From NCBI GenBank assembly GCA_905182025.1, contig CAJJAA010000041.1, positions 1 to 55,644 of the forward strand: a DNA stretch of 55,644 nt, written 5' to 3'. Both the position numbers and the translations under genes were made by a program. Each line of letters opens with the position of its first letter. Positions within the stretch are counted from its first letter, which is position 1. Shown piece by piece: positions 45,420 through 54,187 of the stretch. Source of the stretch: an uncultured OM182 clade bacterium (lineage in GTDB: Bacteria > Pseudomonadota > Gammaproteobacteria > Pseudomonadales > Azotimanducaceae). The notes under the pieces were generated by a model. The model had not been told where the DNA came from and made no database searches. It worked only from the letters and a program-made list of their open reading frames with translations.

Positions 45420-48400
45420 GTGGATTGTGAACCTGTGAAAATTGATTTTTTTGAAAAGCTTAGTAGCGTTAATGCTCGAACAGCTCAGCGCTACCAGCAG
45501 GTTGAACTTGAGATAGCACCGAGTCTGACGCAAGAAGACCTAATGCAATGGTCTTCCCTGTGTTGCGAGTTAGCTGAAGCTGGCTGGCATGCCTGGGAAA
45601 CCGCCGACAAATACATTGAGCTGTCACAGCAAACGCTGACGCGATTTGGACCGGAATGTTTGGTCAGTGTTGGTCGTTTCGGCTTAACGCTTTGTAAGAA
45701 TTCCTTTGAACCCGCTAATGTCTATTTTGAAGCAATCAATGCGGGATTTCCTGAGCTCAACATTGAACGGCTAAAGCTTATTGAAAGCGTAGGCCAGGTG
45801 TTAACGGAACGCTACAAGCAAGCCGCAAGCCTGGTTGCTAGATACTTTAGTTGTGGGTTTTCCATTAGTCGCCTTCAGGATATCGATACGGTTAAAGACT
45901 GGTGCGAAGTCGCCAGCCATCAGATTAATTTAGGTCGGCCGGAGATACTCGCGCTGATAGAAACGAGCGAACAGTATCCAATGGCTAACTGGCGTTTTGC
46001 CCGATCACTTTATGAAATGAGCCCCCAAACAGGTCAGGCATACGTGCTGTCTTTTGGCTTTTTAACGAATCGCCTAACGAGTGTTGAAAGGGAGTTCGAG
46101 ACGCTCGTATTCGATTACTCCAAGTCTAAACAACCCATGCAAGGTTTATACGCCGCACTGAACGAAACAATACCGCAATTAGAAAGCAATGCCGTCAATA
46201 TGCTGATTCGGTTGCTGCAAAAAATTCCGCGCACCGACTTGGCTCAAGCGCTTGTGGAAACCTGTTCTAAACCACCTTTGTCAGCGGTCTTGTCAAATGA
46301 AGCAGTAATGTCGACCTGGATTGAAACCGGTTTGGATTTACTGCCGCTAAAGCCGGACAGTGCACTGGCTTTTCTCAAACATGAATCATCCCAATCAACG
46401 GATTTGTTAGAACGTTTGTTAGGTCAGGTTCGATTTTCTGAAGAGCAACGGATGTTGCAGCTATACAGTGAAGCGCTGGTCGGCACACGGCTAAAGCTCG
46501 TTGCTAACGATCTTGTTGAGCAGGAGTATCGCAGCCTGCCGTCTTCGGATGGCCAAAGTGTCTTTTTACCAGAGGTCGTTGGTCGTCATGAGCACAAGCA
46601 AGATAATTTCAGGTGGATGAAAGTCGCGCTGTGTCACCAGTTGGGTTGTTATGAGTTCGGTACCTTCGACTTTAAGTATGACAATAGCCATGTGCCATTT
46701 GGTGATTACTTCAGAACCTTCGATGAACCCCGGCTTGCTGCAGATTTGTTCAAAATCCTTGAAGACGGTCGAATTGATTGGCGAATGCAAGCACAATACA
46801 AAGGTATTGCAAAAGATTTTGCGTTACTCAAACGTGACGAAATTGAAAAACGCCCGAGGGCTCCAATGGGTGGGCGAAATCAGCTTTTAGAATTGCTCAC
46901 GCGTTATTCGTTGGATTTTTCAGCCGATATACAAGCACTGCTAACGTCAGACACCAATGCGCCTATAGATGGAGTCACAGTTAGCAATAGCAACGATCAA
47001 TTTGTATTGGATGATGAGCTGAGCGACCTTGAAGCCGAATTGATAAGCATTTTTCAGCCTTTGAAATCGCTTGATTCGACAGTGTTTGATTCGATACAGG
47101 CTTTGCACGAATGTTATGACATTGTTTCACAGCTATCGCGGGATAAGGTCGATCTGCCGGGGGTAGATTTTCGTGGCAGGATCTCCCTCGATAAAGCGAG
47201 TATGAATCTAGAGCTTACTGCTATTGAAGATGCTGACGTCGAATTCACGGAGGATGAAGATGGCATATCCTTGACGGGAGCTGCAGATACAAAAGACATC
47301 AAAATCGATGAAATTAAAAAGGGTGACGTGCAAGAAGCATCATCAGTCATGATAGCCGATCAGGATATGGCGATGGATGATGAGATTGAACACGTTGACG
47401 AGCCCGGCGGCAGCAAAGAGTTCGAGGAACTTAAAAATGAACGAGACAAGCCGATTCCTGAAACCGCTTATAAGTACGATGAGTGGGATCATACGATAGA
47501 AGATTATCGCAAGCGTTGGTGTACGCTTTATGAAATTAGGGCTGTCGATGAAGATGTCGACTTTGTGCCTAATCTGTTGAGCGAGCACCGAGGTCTTGCG
47601 AATCAAGTGCGTAAACAATTGAATATGTTACGTCCCGAAATGCTACGTAAGGTGAAGGGTATGTTCGATGGTGAAGAACTGGATCTGGAGCGGGCCGTCG
47701 AGGCTGTGGTTAATCGTAAGTCTGGGGTCAGTCCAGATGAAAATATTTATATACAACGGCAGCGCAAAGATCGTGATGTTTCCGCTTTGTTTCTATTGGA
47801 TATGAGCGCATCGACGGACGATCCAATCGCCGACCCGGACAATGAACCGGCTCAAGTAAGCTACGATGATGACGAAGATTTTATGCGCGGCTATTATGAC
47901 GAGCTGGATTCGATGCCCAAGGATACGCGAAAGAAGATTATTGATTTGGAAAAAGAATCTGTCGTTCTAATGGCTGAAGCGTTGCAAGGCTTAGGCGACA
48001 GCTATGCAGTTTGTGGCTTCTCCGGTTACGGTCGAGATCGGGTTGAGTATTTTATTTGTAAGGACTTCGAAGAACCTTATAACCACAAAGTAAAGGCACG
48101 TATAGGTGGCATAAAACCCTGTCGTAGCACGCGAATGGGTCCTGCCATTCGCCATGCAACAAAAATGTTGGCGGCAACGGAGTCACGTATCAAGGCGCTT
48201 ATTATTATCTCTGACGGTTACCCGCAAGACCATGATTATGGTTCAGATCGAAATAGCAAAGACTACGGCATTAAGGACACGACGAAGGCTCTGACGGAGG
48301 CGACTCAAAAAGGTGTACAAAGTTTTTGTCTAACGGTTGACCCTTCGGGGCATGATTATCTCAGGGAAATGTGCCCTGATCAGCAGTATATGGTGATGCA

Positions 48401-48458
48401 AGACCTGTCCCAGTTACCTAACGAATTATCAAAGGTGTATCGGGGTTTAACAACTTAA
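45420..48458 (+). CDS. Giant VWA-domain protein (NorD/CbbO family)
   Basis: This is the partner of the MoxR ATPase. It has 1012 residues. The N-terminal 600 residues are helical and of unknown fold. An acidic linker (about 600-700, many Asp/Glu) precedes YKYDEWDHTIEDYRKRWC, a NorD-family conserved element. The C-terminal VWA domain (about 780-1000) has the metal site DMSAS and later ISDGYPQDHDYG. Normal NorD/CbbO proteins have about 600-800 residues, so this one is long. The start is a GTG behind AGGGCT. Neither Rubisco nor nitric-oxide reductase genes are adjacent, so the activated enzyme is unknown. Confidence 0.9.
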   Translation: MDCEPVKIDFFEKLSSVNARTAQRYQQVELEIAPSLTQEDLMQWSSLCCELAEAGWHAWETADKYIELSQQTLTRFGPECLVSVGRFGLTLCKNSFEPANVYFEAINAGFPELNIERLKLIESVGQVLTERYKQAASLVARYFSCGFSISRLQDIDTVKDWCEVASHQINLGRPEILALIETSEQYPMANWRFARSLYEMSPQTGQAYVLSFGFLTNRLTSVEREFETLVFDYSKSKQPMQGLYAALNETIPQLESNAVNMLIRLLQKIPRTDLAQALVETCSKPPLSAVLSNEAVMSTWIETGLDLLPLKPDSALAFLKHESSQSTDLLERLLGQVRFSEEQRMLQLYSEALVGTRLKLVANDLVEQEYRSLPSSDGQSVFLPEVVGRHEHKQDNFRWMKVALCHQLGCYEFGTFDFKYDNSHVPFGDYFRTFDEPRLAADLFKILEDGRIDWRMQAQYKGIAKDFALLKRDEIEKRPRAPMGGRNQLLELLTRYSLDFSADIQALLTSDTNAPIDGVTVSNSNDQFVLDDELSDLEAELISIFQPLKSLDSTVFDSIQALHECYDIVSQLSRDKVDLPGVDFRGRISLDKASMNLELTAIEDADVEFTEDEDGISLTGAADTKDIKIDEIKKGDVQEASSVMIADQDMAMDDEIEHVDEPGGSKEFEELKNERDKPIPETAYKYDEWDHTIEDYRKRWCTLYEIRAVDEDVDFVPNLLSEHRGLANQVRKQLNMLRPEMLRKVKGMFDGEELDLERAVEAVVNRKSGVSPDENIYIQRQRKDRDVSALFLLDMSASTDDPIADPDNEPAQVSYDDDEDFMRGYYDELDSMPKDTRKKIIDLEKESVVLMAEALQGLGDSYAVCGFSGYGRDRVEYFICKDFEEPYNHKVKARIGGIKPCRSTRMGPAIRHATKMLAATESRIKALIIISDGYPQDHDYGSDRNSKDYGIKDTTKALTEATQKGVQSFCLTVDPSGHDYLREMCPDQQYMVMQDLSQLPNELSKVYRGLTT

Positions 48459-48477
48459 ACCAACGTAATCCGGTCAG

Positions 48478-49806
48478 TTAAATAATAATGCGCGACCATT
48501 TTCCTTGGCGCCAGAAATACGCAAAAATGATGGCCTGGCCGGCGCGATAGCCAAACTGATGTAGACACCAGATGCCAATCAACCCAAAGCCTAGGGTAGG
48601 GCCGAGCAGGTACGCACCGGGTACCAGTAAAAACCATTGCGTCACAAGATTCACCATCGTCACACGCTTAACATCACCGGCGCCGTTTAACATCGTCGAC
48701 AACATGTAACCGATACCATTGAAGGTAATCATGAGACCGAGAATTCGCGTCGGCCAGATGGCGAGTTGGCGGGTTTGTTCGTCATGAATCCATATCGACA
48801 GCAATGTCTCTGGCATGACCCAAAAAGGGATGCCAAGAATGAACATGCCAACCATGCCTAGCTTAATGACATCCCATGCCCACTGAGTGGCTTCAGGAAT
48901 GTTCTTCTGTCCCAATGCTTGGCCGACAAGCGTGGCGCCTGCGGTGCCGAGTCCCCAGGCTGGCAGCCCGACAAGATTGATGAAGTTGATGAGCACGCTG
49001 TAACAGGCGAGTTCCATCGTGCCGATTAAACCAACGATACTGTAGGTGATCGTAAGCGCCAGGGTATCAAGAACCTGTTGTAATCCAGCAGGAATGGCCA
49101 ATCTGAGTATGCCTTTGAGTTCACTCCAGACAGGCCGCTCTTTCATGTAGTGGTAAGCGCCGCCATAGCGAAGTCCAAGGAACAGAAACAAGCCTGTACC
49201 AACAATAGAAGAAAGCGCCGTGGCAAAACCCGCGCCTTCGGCGCCCATTTGAGGCGCGCCAAAATTGCCGAAGATGAACATGTAATTAAACACGACATTC
49301 GATAGATGCATAAAAATCAATGATGGGATATAGATGCGTGATTGACCTATGCCGTTCCAAAATCCGGTATTAGCGGCGATAAAACCGACAAACACGGCTT
49401 GCAGTATTAACCAGCGAATATACTTAACACCAATATCAATGACGTCAGGGTCGTTGTTGATGAGCGGGAAGAGAAAAGGAATCGCGAAGTAGAGCAGTAG
49501 TGACAATACGGGTGCCGAAATACTAATAAGAAATACCGCTGAGCCCAAGCTGCGGCCGCAAGCTGGAAGATTGCCTTCGCCCTTTCGACGGGCAACCGTT
49601 GCTTGTACAGCAATCGAAAAGCCGTAAAACAAGCCGAGGAAAACAAAGGCTAAGAAAGACGAGAAGCCGACGGCGCCAAGCGCCGCATTACCTAGGGAGC
49701 TCACCATTGCAGAGTCGACTAATCCAAGTAAGACGCCCGAAATCATACCGCCCATAATAGGCAGGCCGATGATCGAAACTGTTTTGACGCGTTCGGTCGT
49801 TAACAT
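48478..49806 (-). CDS. MATE family efflux transporter
   Basis: This is a twelve-helix exporter of 442 residues. The start reads IGLPIMGGMISGVLLGLVDSAMVSSLG, the MATE helix 1 motif. Further landmarks are LRLAIPAGLQQVLDTLALT and GTAGATLVGQALGQ in the second half. It ends 19 bases from the VWA gene in tail-to-tail fashion. It is the third MATE gene here and is clearly different in sequence from the other two, so these are not recent duplicates. Confidence 0.88.
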   Translation of the reverse strand: MLTTERVKTVSIIGLPIMGGMISGVLLGLVDSAMVSSLGNAALGAVGFSSFLAFVFLGLFYGFSIAVQATVARRKGEGNLPACGRSLGSAVFLISISAPVLSLLLYFAIPFLFPLINNDPDVIDIGVKYIRWLILQAVFVGFIAANTGFWNGIGQSRIYIPSLIFMHLSNVVFNYMFIFGNFGAPQMGAEGAGFATALSSIVGTGLFLFLGLRYGGAYHYMKERPVWSELKGILRLAIPAGLQQVLDTLALTITYSIVGLIGTMELACYSVLINFINLVGLPAWGLGTAGATLVGQALGQKNIPEATQWAWDVIKLGMVGMFILGIPFWVMPETLLSIWIHDEQTRQLAIWPTRILGLMITFNGIGYMLSTMLNGAGDVKRVTMVNLVTQWFLLVPGAYLLGPTLGFGLIGIWCLHQFGYRAGQAIIFAYFWRQGKWSRIII

Positions 49807-49936
49807 AACTGGATTAGCCCGAGGCAGGTGCTTAATAAAGGCACGCGCATGTTATCAACTTCATGAATGCGCTGCATGATTGTATGCATCGGGTTCTGAG
49901 GCTAGCATGTGCGCTTGTCGAAAAAAGGATACAACA

Positions 49937-50830
49937 TTGTCAGTAACAGATACGCAAATTTGTAATGAACAGTACATTGAAGTGAACGGTACAACCCTGT
50001 GCTATTTCGAATGGGGTACGCCCAAAGCAGGCTCACCGACAATACTCTTGGTCCACGCCACCGGCTTTCATGCGCGATGTTGGGACCAAACGATCAGTCA
50101 TCTGCAAGGGCGCCACGTCATAGCCGTTGATATGCGCAATCATGGCCGCAGCAGCAATACGACCGGCGTTGGTTGGGAAGTTTACGGAGACGATTTGAAA
50201 GCTTTCGTCAAAGCGCTTGATCTAAAAGGGATTGTCGTTGCCGGCCATTCAATGGGTGGTCACTGTATCGTTCAGGCCTTGGTTGATATAGAAGATCGCG
50301 TGCAGCGTGCGGTATTAGTAGACCCCGTCATCATGGATCCGGCTACCTATAAAGGGCCGTCTCAGCACGATTCTTTTTTAGACGATAAGGGGTCCCATCC
50401 TGTATCTAGGCGACGTAACTATTTCGATAGCGTGCAAGCTATGTATGATAACTTTGAAGGCCGAGGAAGTTACGCTTCTTGGTTGCCGCAATGCCTGCAG
50501 GACTACTGTGAATACGGCCTGTTGCCTGCCGCGGACGGGATTGGTTTTAACCTAGCATGTCCACCGGCGCTAGAAGCGTCAATTTATGTCGGTAGTCTGA
50601 ATGTCGACGTGCTCGAGTTGGTTGCCAAAATCAGTATTCCGGTGACCATATTGCGTGCAAAGCAGCGACAAGGTGATCGTACAGAATTGGATTTTACTGC
50701 GTCACCAACGTGGCCAGAACTTGCCAAAAAATTCCAAAATGGCACAGATGTCTATTTACCCGAGTTAACACATTTTATTCCCATGCAGTCACCGAAATTG
50801 GTGGCGGACTATCTTTTGCAAGATGTATAA
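49937..50830 (+). CDS. Alpha/beta hydrolase
   Basis: This is a 297-residue hydrolase. The oxyanion HATGFHARCW, the nucleophile elbow GHSMGGH, the acid region VTILRAKQRQGDR and the final His in ELTHFIPMQSP form a full triad layout. I chose TTG at 49937, which lies 7 bases after AAGGA; an ATG at 49880 would add 19 residues with poor composition. It lies 36 bases upstream of the PdxA-family gene. The family includes C-C hydrolases and haloalkane- or ester-cleaving enzymes, but the substrate is not known. Confidence 0.86.
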   Translation: MSVTDTQICNEQYIEVNGTTLCYFEWGTPKAGSPTILLVHATGFHARCWDQTISHLQGRHVIAVDMRNHGRSSNTTGVGWEVYGDDLKAFVKALDLKGIVVAGHSMGGHCIVQALVDIEDRVQRAVLVDPVIMDPATYKGPSQHDSFLDDKGSHPVSRRRNYFDSVQAMYDNFEGRGSYASWLPQCLQDYCEYGLLPAADGIGFNLACPPALEASIYVGSLNVDVLELVAKISIPVTILRAKQRQGDRTELDFTASPTWPELAKKFQNGTDVYLPELTHFIPMQSPKLVADYLLQDV

Positions 50831-50866
50831 GCTGCTCAAAAGGAAACCTTTAGTGAGCCAGGCGAA

Positions 50867-51859
50867 ATGAAACCACTGCTAGCCGTGACAATGGGAGACC
50901 CTGCTGGGATCGGACCTGAAATTATTGTTAAGGCGATGTCGGATAAATCGATTTTCGATCGGGCGCAGCCCTTTATCATTGGTGTTGTTGAAACCCTTAA
51001 GGTCGCCATGCTGCAAACCGGGATTGATCTTCCGATACGATCAATCGCCACTGTTGCTGACGTCCAGGAGTCTGACGAACTACAGGTACTTGAGCTGCAA
51101 GGACTGGATTGCGAGCGTATTAAACAGGGTCAAGTTTCCTCAGCGGCGGGGCACGCCGCGGTGCAATTCTTTGAAGCTGCCGTCAAGCTGGCGTTAGCCG
51201 GCCAAATTCAGGGTGTTGTCACGTGTCCGATTAATAAAGAGGCTGTGCATGCGGCCGGATATCATGGTGATATTGGCCATCAGGAAATTCTCGGACGTAT
51301 GACGCAGTCAAATTTGACCGCAACAATGTTAATGACAACGGGCCTGAAGGTGGCCCATCTGTCTACACACAAATCACTGGCAGAAGCGGTGCAATATGTC
51401 CGAAAGGACGTGCTGGTCGAACGGATAACCCTTACGGCTAATTGTCTGCGTCAGTGGACCGGGCGAGAGCCTAAAATAGCGGTAGCGGCGCTAAACCCTC
51501 ATGGTGGTGAAGGTGGCTTGTTGGGGCGTGAAGAATTGGACGAGATAGAACCTGCGGTGCAGCAGTTACGGCAGCAAGGATTAGATGTCGTCGGTCCCTA
51601 TCCCGCTGATTCAGTCTTCTATCGGGCGGCGGCAGGTGAGTTTGACGCAGTGATGGCGCTTTATCACGATCAAGGCCACATCGCTATAAAGATGCACAAT
51701 TTTGCCGATAGCATTACTGCGACCATGGGAATTCCTTTTATTCGTACATCGGTCGATCACGGTACGGCATTTGATATTGCCGGTAAAAACCTCGCTAATG
51801 CAGATGGATTGGGTCGTGCAGTTGATGCCGCCATATCAATGGCAAACCAAACGCTATAA
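50867..51859 (+). CDS. pdxA: PdxA-family dehydrogenase (4-hydroxythreonine-4-phosphate or PdxA2-type)
   Basis: This is a metal- and NAD-dependent dehydrogenase of 330 residues. The start MKPLLAVTMGDPAGIGPEII is typical. Metal ligands are in YHGDIGHQEILG, ALNPHGGEGGLLG and ALYHDQGHIAIK, and the end has GIPFIRTSVDHGTAFDIAG. PdxA makes the vitamin B6 precursor. The HDQGHI and TAFDIAGK forms are more like PdxA2, which acts on 4-phospho-D-threonate/erythronate, than E. coli PdxA (HDQGLP, ALELAG). No kinase partner (DUF1537) or pdxJ is adjacent, so I keep both options open. Confidence 0.88.
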   Translation: MKPLLAVTMGDPAGIGPEIIVKAMSDKSIFDRAQPFIIGVVETLKVAMLQTGIDLPIRSIATVADVQESDELQVLELQGLDCERIKQGQVSSAAGHAAVQFFEAAVKLALAGQIQGVVTCPINKEAVHAAGYHGDIGHQEILGRMTQSNLTATMLMTTGLKVAHLSTHKSLAEAVQYVRKDVLVERITLTANCLRQWTGREPKIAVAALNPHGGEGGLLGREELDEIEPAVQQLRQQGLDVVGPYPADSVFYRAAAGEFDAVMALYHDQGHIAIKMHNFADSITATMGIPFIRTSVDHGTAFDIAGKNLANADGLGRAVDAAISMANQTL

Positions 51860-51978
51860 CGCGCAGATCAACGCCAGTATGTTGCTCTACTGCCTACGAA
51901 TTCTCGCAAGCTAATAAAGTCTGGAAATATTCAAGCCCAGCGCTATGATACTAATCTACTGTCGCAGGGACGAAAGAG

Positions 51979-52728
51979 ATGATCTTTCAAGTCGGCGTTA
52001 CTGGCTTTAATCATCGGGAATGGCGGGGTGATTTTTATCCTTCAGTACTTGGCGAGCGGGATATGCTGGCCTACTACGCGAACCGGTTTGGTGCTGTTGA
52101 GATTGAAACGTCGTTCTTAAGGATGCCTTCGCTCACCACTGTCGATAGGTGGGTATACGAAACCCCCGATAACTTTCGATTCTCGCTTCAAGTACCGAGA
52201 CGAATCACACACCAAAAGCGCCTCAAAGATATTGCAGAGCCGGTTCAGGATCTGCTCAAATCGATCAAACGAATGGGCCGTAAGTTGGGTGCATTAAAAT
52301 TCCAACTTCCTGCAACACTGAAAGCCAACAGTGAGCGGCTAAAACATTTGTTCAACGTTATCCCTGCCACAATACCTGTCGCAATAGAATTTAATCACGC
52401 CTCATGGTTTGACGATAATCACTTTGATTGTTTGAGGAATCACAACGCAGCGCTGGTTCTTAGCGATTCAAATAGCAGCATTTCTACAGGACAAGTCGCC
52501 GGTGGAGAAAACGCCCAAAGCGGCGCTGATTTTCGTACGGCTGATTGGACTTATCGCCATATGACGCGAGGCGTCTATGACACCTCGGCGTTACAACAAT
52601 TGCTCAGCCAATCAACCTGTAGCACTCAATCCCGTGGCATGTTGTTTTTTACACATCCCCGCAACGGCCCTCACATCGCCAGCCATTTTCAGCAGATAGT
52701 GCCAAAAACCAGGCGAGTATTTCGTTAG
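51979..52728 (+). CDS. DUF72 family protein
   Basis: This is a 249-residue member of the DUF72 (YecE) family, which has a TIM-barrel-like fold and no assigned reaction. The start IFQVGVTGFNHREWRGDFYP, the FGAVEIETSFLRMPSLTTVDRW region and FRFSLQVPRRITHQKRL match the family, as does IPVAIEFNHASWFDD in the middle. It probably stands alone; the next gene is 176 bases away. No riboswitch or operator was seen upstream. Confidence 0.85.
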   Translation: MIFQVGVTGFNHREWRGDFYPSVLGERDMLAYYANRFGAVEIETSFLRMPSLTTVDRWVYETPDNFRFSLQVPRRITHQKRLKDIAEPVQDLLKSIKRMGRKLGALKFQLPATLKANSERLKHLFNVIPATIPVAIEFNHASWFDDNHFDCLRNHNAALVLSDSNSSISTGQVAGGENAQSGADFRTADWTYRHMTRGVYDTSALQQLLSQSTCSTQSRGMLFFTHPRNGPHIASHFQQIVPKTRRVFR

Positions 52729-52904
52729 ATCTTGCGACACAAGCCTTGCATTGACGGGTACAGATTAAACGCATCCGTTGGTTTAAGAATCGATACTTCT
52801 TCATGTGTTTTGCTCAACGCGGCTTTATTTTATGGGGTGTTATTTGGTAGTGTATGAAGCCATTTATTTAGTATGGACATTGGTTCTTGAGGGAGACACC
52901 AAAT

Positions 52905-54104
52905 ATGACAGTGCTTGAAGAGTTTAGGCTCGAAACCCGTGGTTGGTTGGAGCAAAATTGTCCCGCGTCAATGCGTGTCAGTGTGCCCGAAGATCAGATC
53001 GTTGGCGGTGGCAAGCGGCAGGTGTATGCAAACCCTGACGCTAAAATTTGGCTCGACAATATGGCCTCAAAAGGGTGGACAGCGCCGATGTGGCCATCGA
53101 AATATGGCGGTGGTGGTCTAAGTAAAGAAGAATTCCTTGTTCTTCAGGATGAAATGATGCGAATCAGTGCACGCGCGCCAATCTCCGGTATGGGCTTCAG
53201 CATGATTGGTCCAACATTGTTGGATTACGGTACGCAAGAGCAAAAAATGGAACATTTGCCGAAGATTGTGTCCGGTGAAATACGATGGTGTCAGGGTTAT
53301 AGTGAACCGGGGGCGGGATCTGATCTTGCAAGCCTGCAGACCAAATGCGAAGACAAAGGCGACCATTATTCTGTGAACGGCCAAAAAGTGTGGACGTCAG
53401 GCGCGCAATACGCCGATTGGATCTACACGTTGGTGCGCACTGAGCCCCAGGCGCCAAAGCACGAAGGCATCAGTTTCGTTTTAATTGATATGGCGCAACC
53501 GGGTGTTACCGTCAAGCCTATTCTGCTCATTAGCGGCAATTCGCCTTTTTGCGAGACCTTTTTCGATGATGCGACGGTCAGAAAGGATAGCTTGGTAGGC
53601 CAGTTAAACCGAGGTTGGACCGTCGGAAAACGGCTCTTACAGCATGAGAGGAGTTCGATATCGGGTCTTAGTAGCGGTGGAAAAAAAGGTCGATACGATG
53701 ACATGGGTAAATTGTCTGATATCGCCGTTGAGTATATAGGTAAAGATAGTGGTAAATTAGCGGACCCCGCACTCAGGGATGCCGTCATTCAGAACGAATT
53801 GAATCAGAGGGCGTTTGGGTTGACTCAGCAGCGATTCATGGCTGAGAGTGATAAGGGTGAGACCGCGACATTCGCGACATCAATGTTCAAGTACTATGGG
53901 TCAGAAACGGGTAAAGAAAGGTTAGAATTACAGTTAAAGGCAATGGGAACACAATCCTTGGGCTGGGAAGGGCCAGCTTTTGACGTGAAAGAGCGTACCC
54001 TGACTCGAACATGGTTGCGCTCTAAAGCAGGATCCATTGCGGGCGGAAGCTCTGAAATTCAATTGAACATCATTGCTAAGCGGGTTTTAGGTTTGCCCGA
54101 TTAG
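52905..54104 (+). CDS. Acyl-CoA dehydrogenase, large-subunit type
   Basis: This is an acyl-CoA dehydrogenase of 399 residues, started at the ATG (52905) behind GGGAG. The active-site block is WCQGYSEPGAGSDLASLQTK and VNGQKVWTSGAQYADWIY, and the end is SIAGGSSEIQLNIIAKRVLG. It resembles the FadE-like subunit that pairs with a smaller one in heterotetrameric enzymes for steroid or branched-chain acyl-CoA. The neighbouring gene 84 bases downstream encodes such a partner. An insertion of about 30 residues at 250-280 with SSISGLSSGGKKG is noteworthy. Confidence 0.92.
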   Translation: MTVLEEFRLETRGWLEQNCPASMRVSVPEDQIVGGGKRQVYANPDAKIWLDNMASKGWTAPMWPSKYGGGGLSKEEFLVLQDEMMRISARAPISGMGFSMIGPTLLDYGTQEQKMEHLPKIVSGEIRWCQGYSEPGAGSDLASLQTKCEDKGDHYSVNGQKVWTSGAQYADWIYTLVRTEPQAPKHEGISFVLIDMAQPGVTVKPILLISGNSPFCETFFDDATVRKDSLVGQLNRGWTVGKRLLQHERSSISGLSSGGKKGRYDDMGKLSDIAVEYIGKDSGKLADPALRDAVIQNELNQRAFGLTQQRFMAESDKGETATFATSMFKYYGSETGKERLELQLKAMGTQSLGWEGPAFDVKERTLTRTWLRSKAGSIAGGSSEIQLNIIAKRVLGLPD

Positions 54105-54187
54105 ATACAAGCACTCGATAAGTCGAGACTTGTGCGAGAAATAAAATACATATTAATTTGAAGTGAGAAACGAGGAGTAACTCAGAT

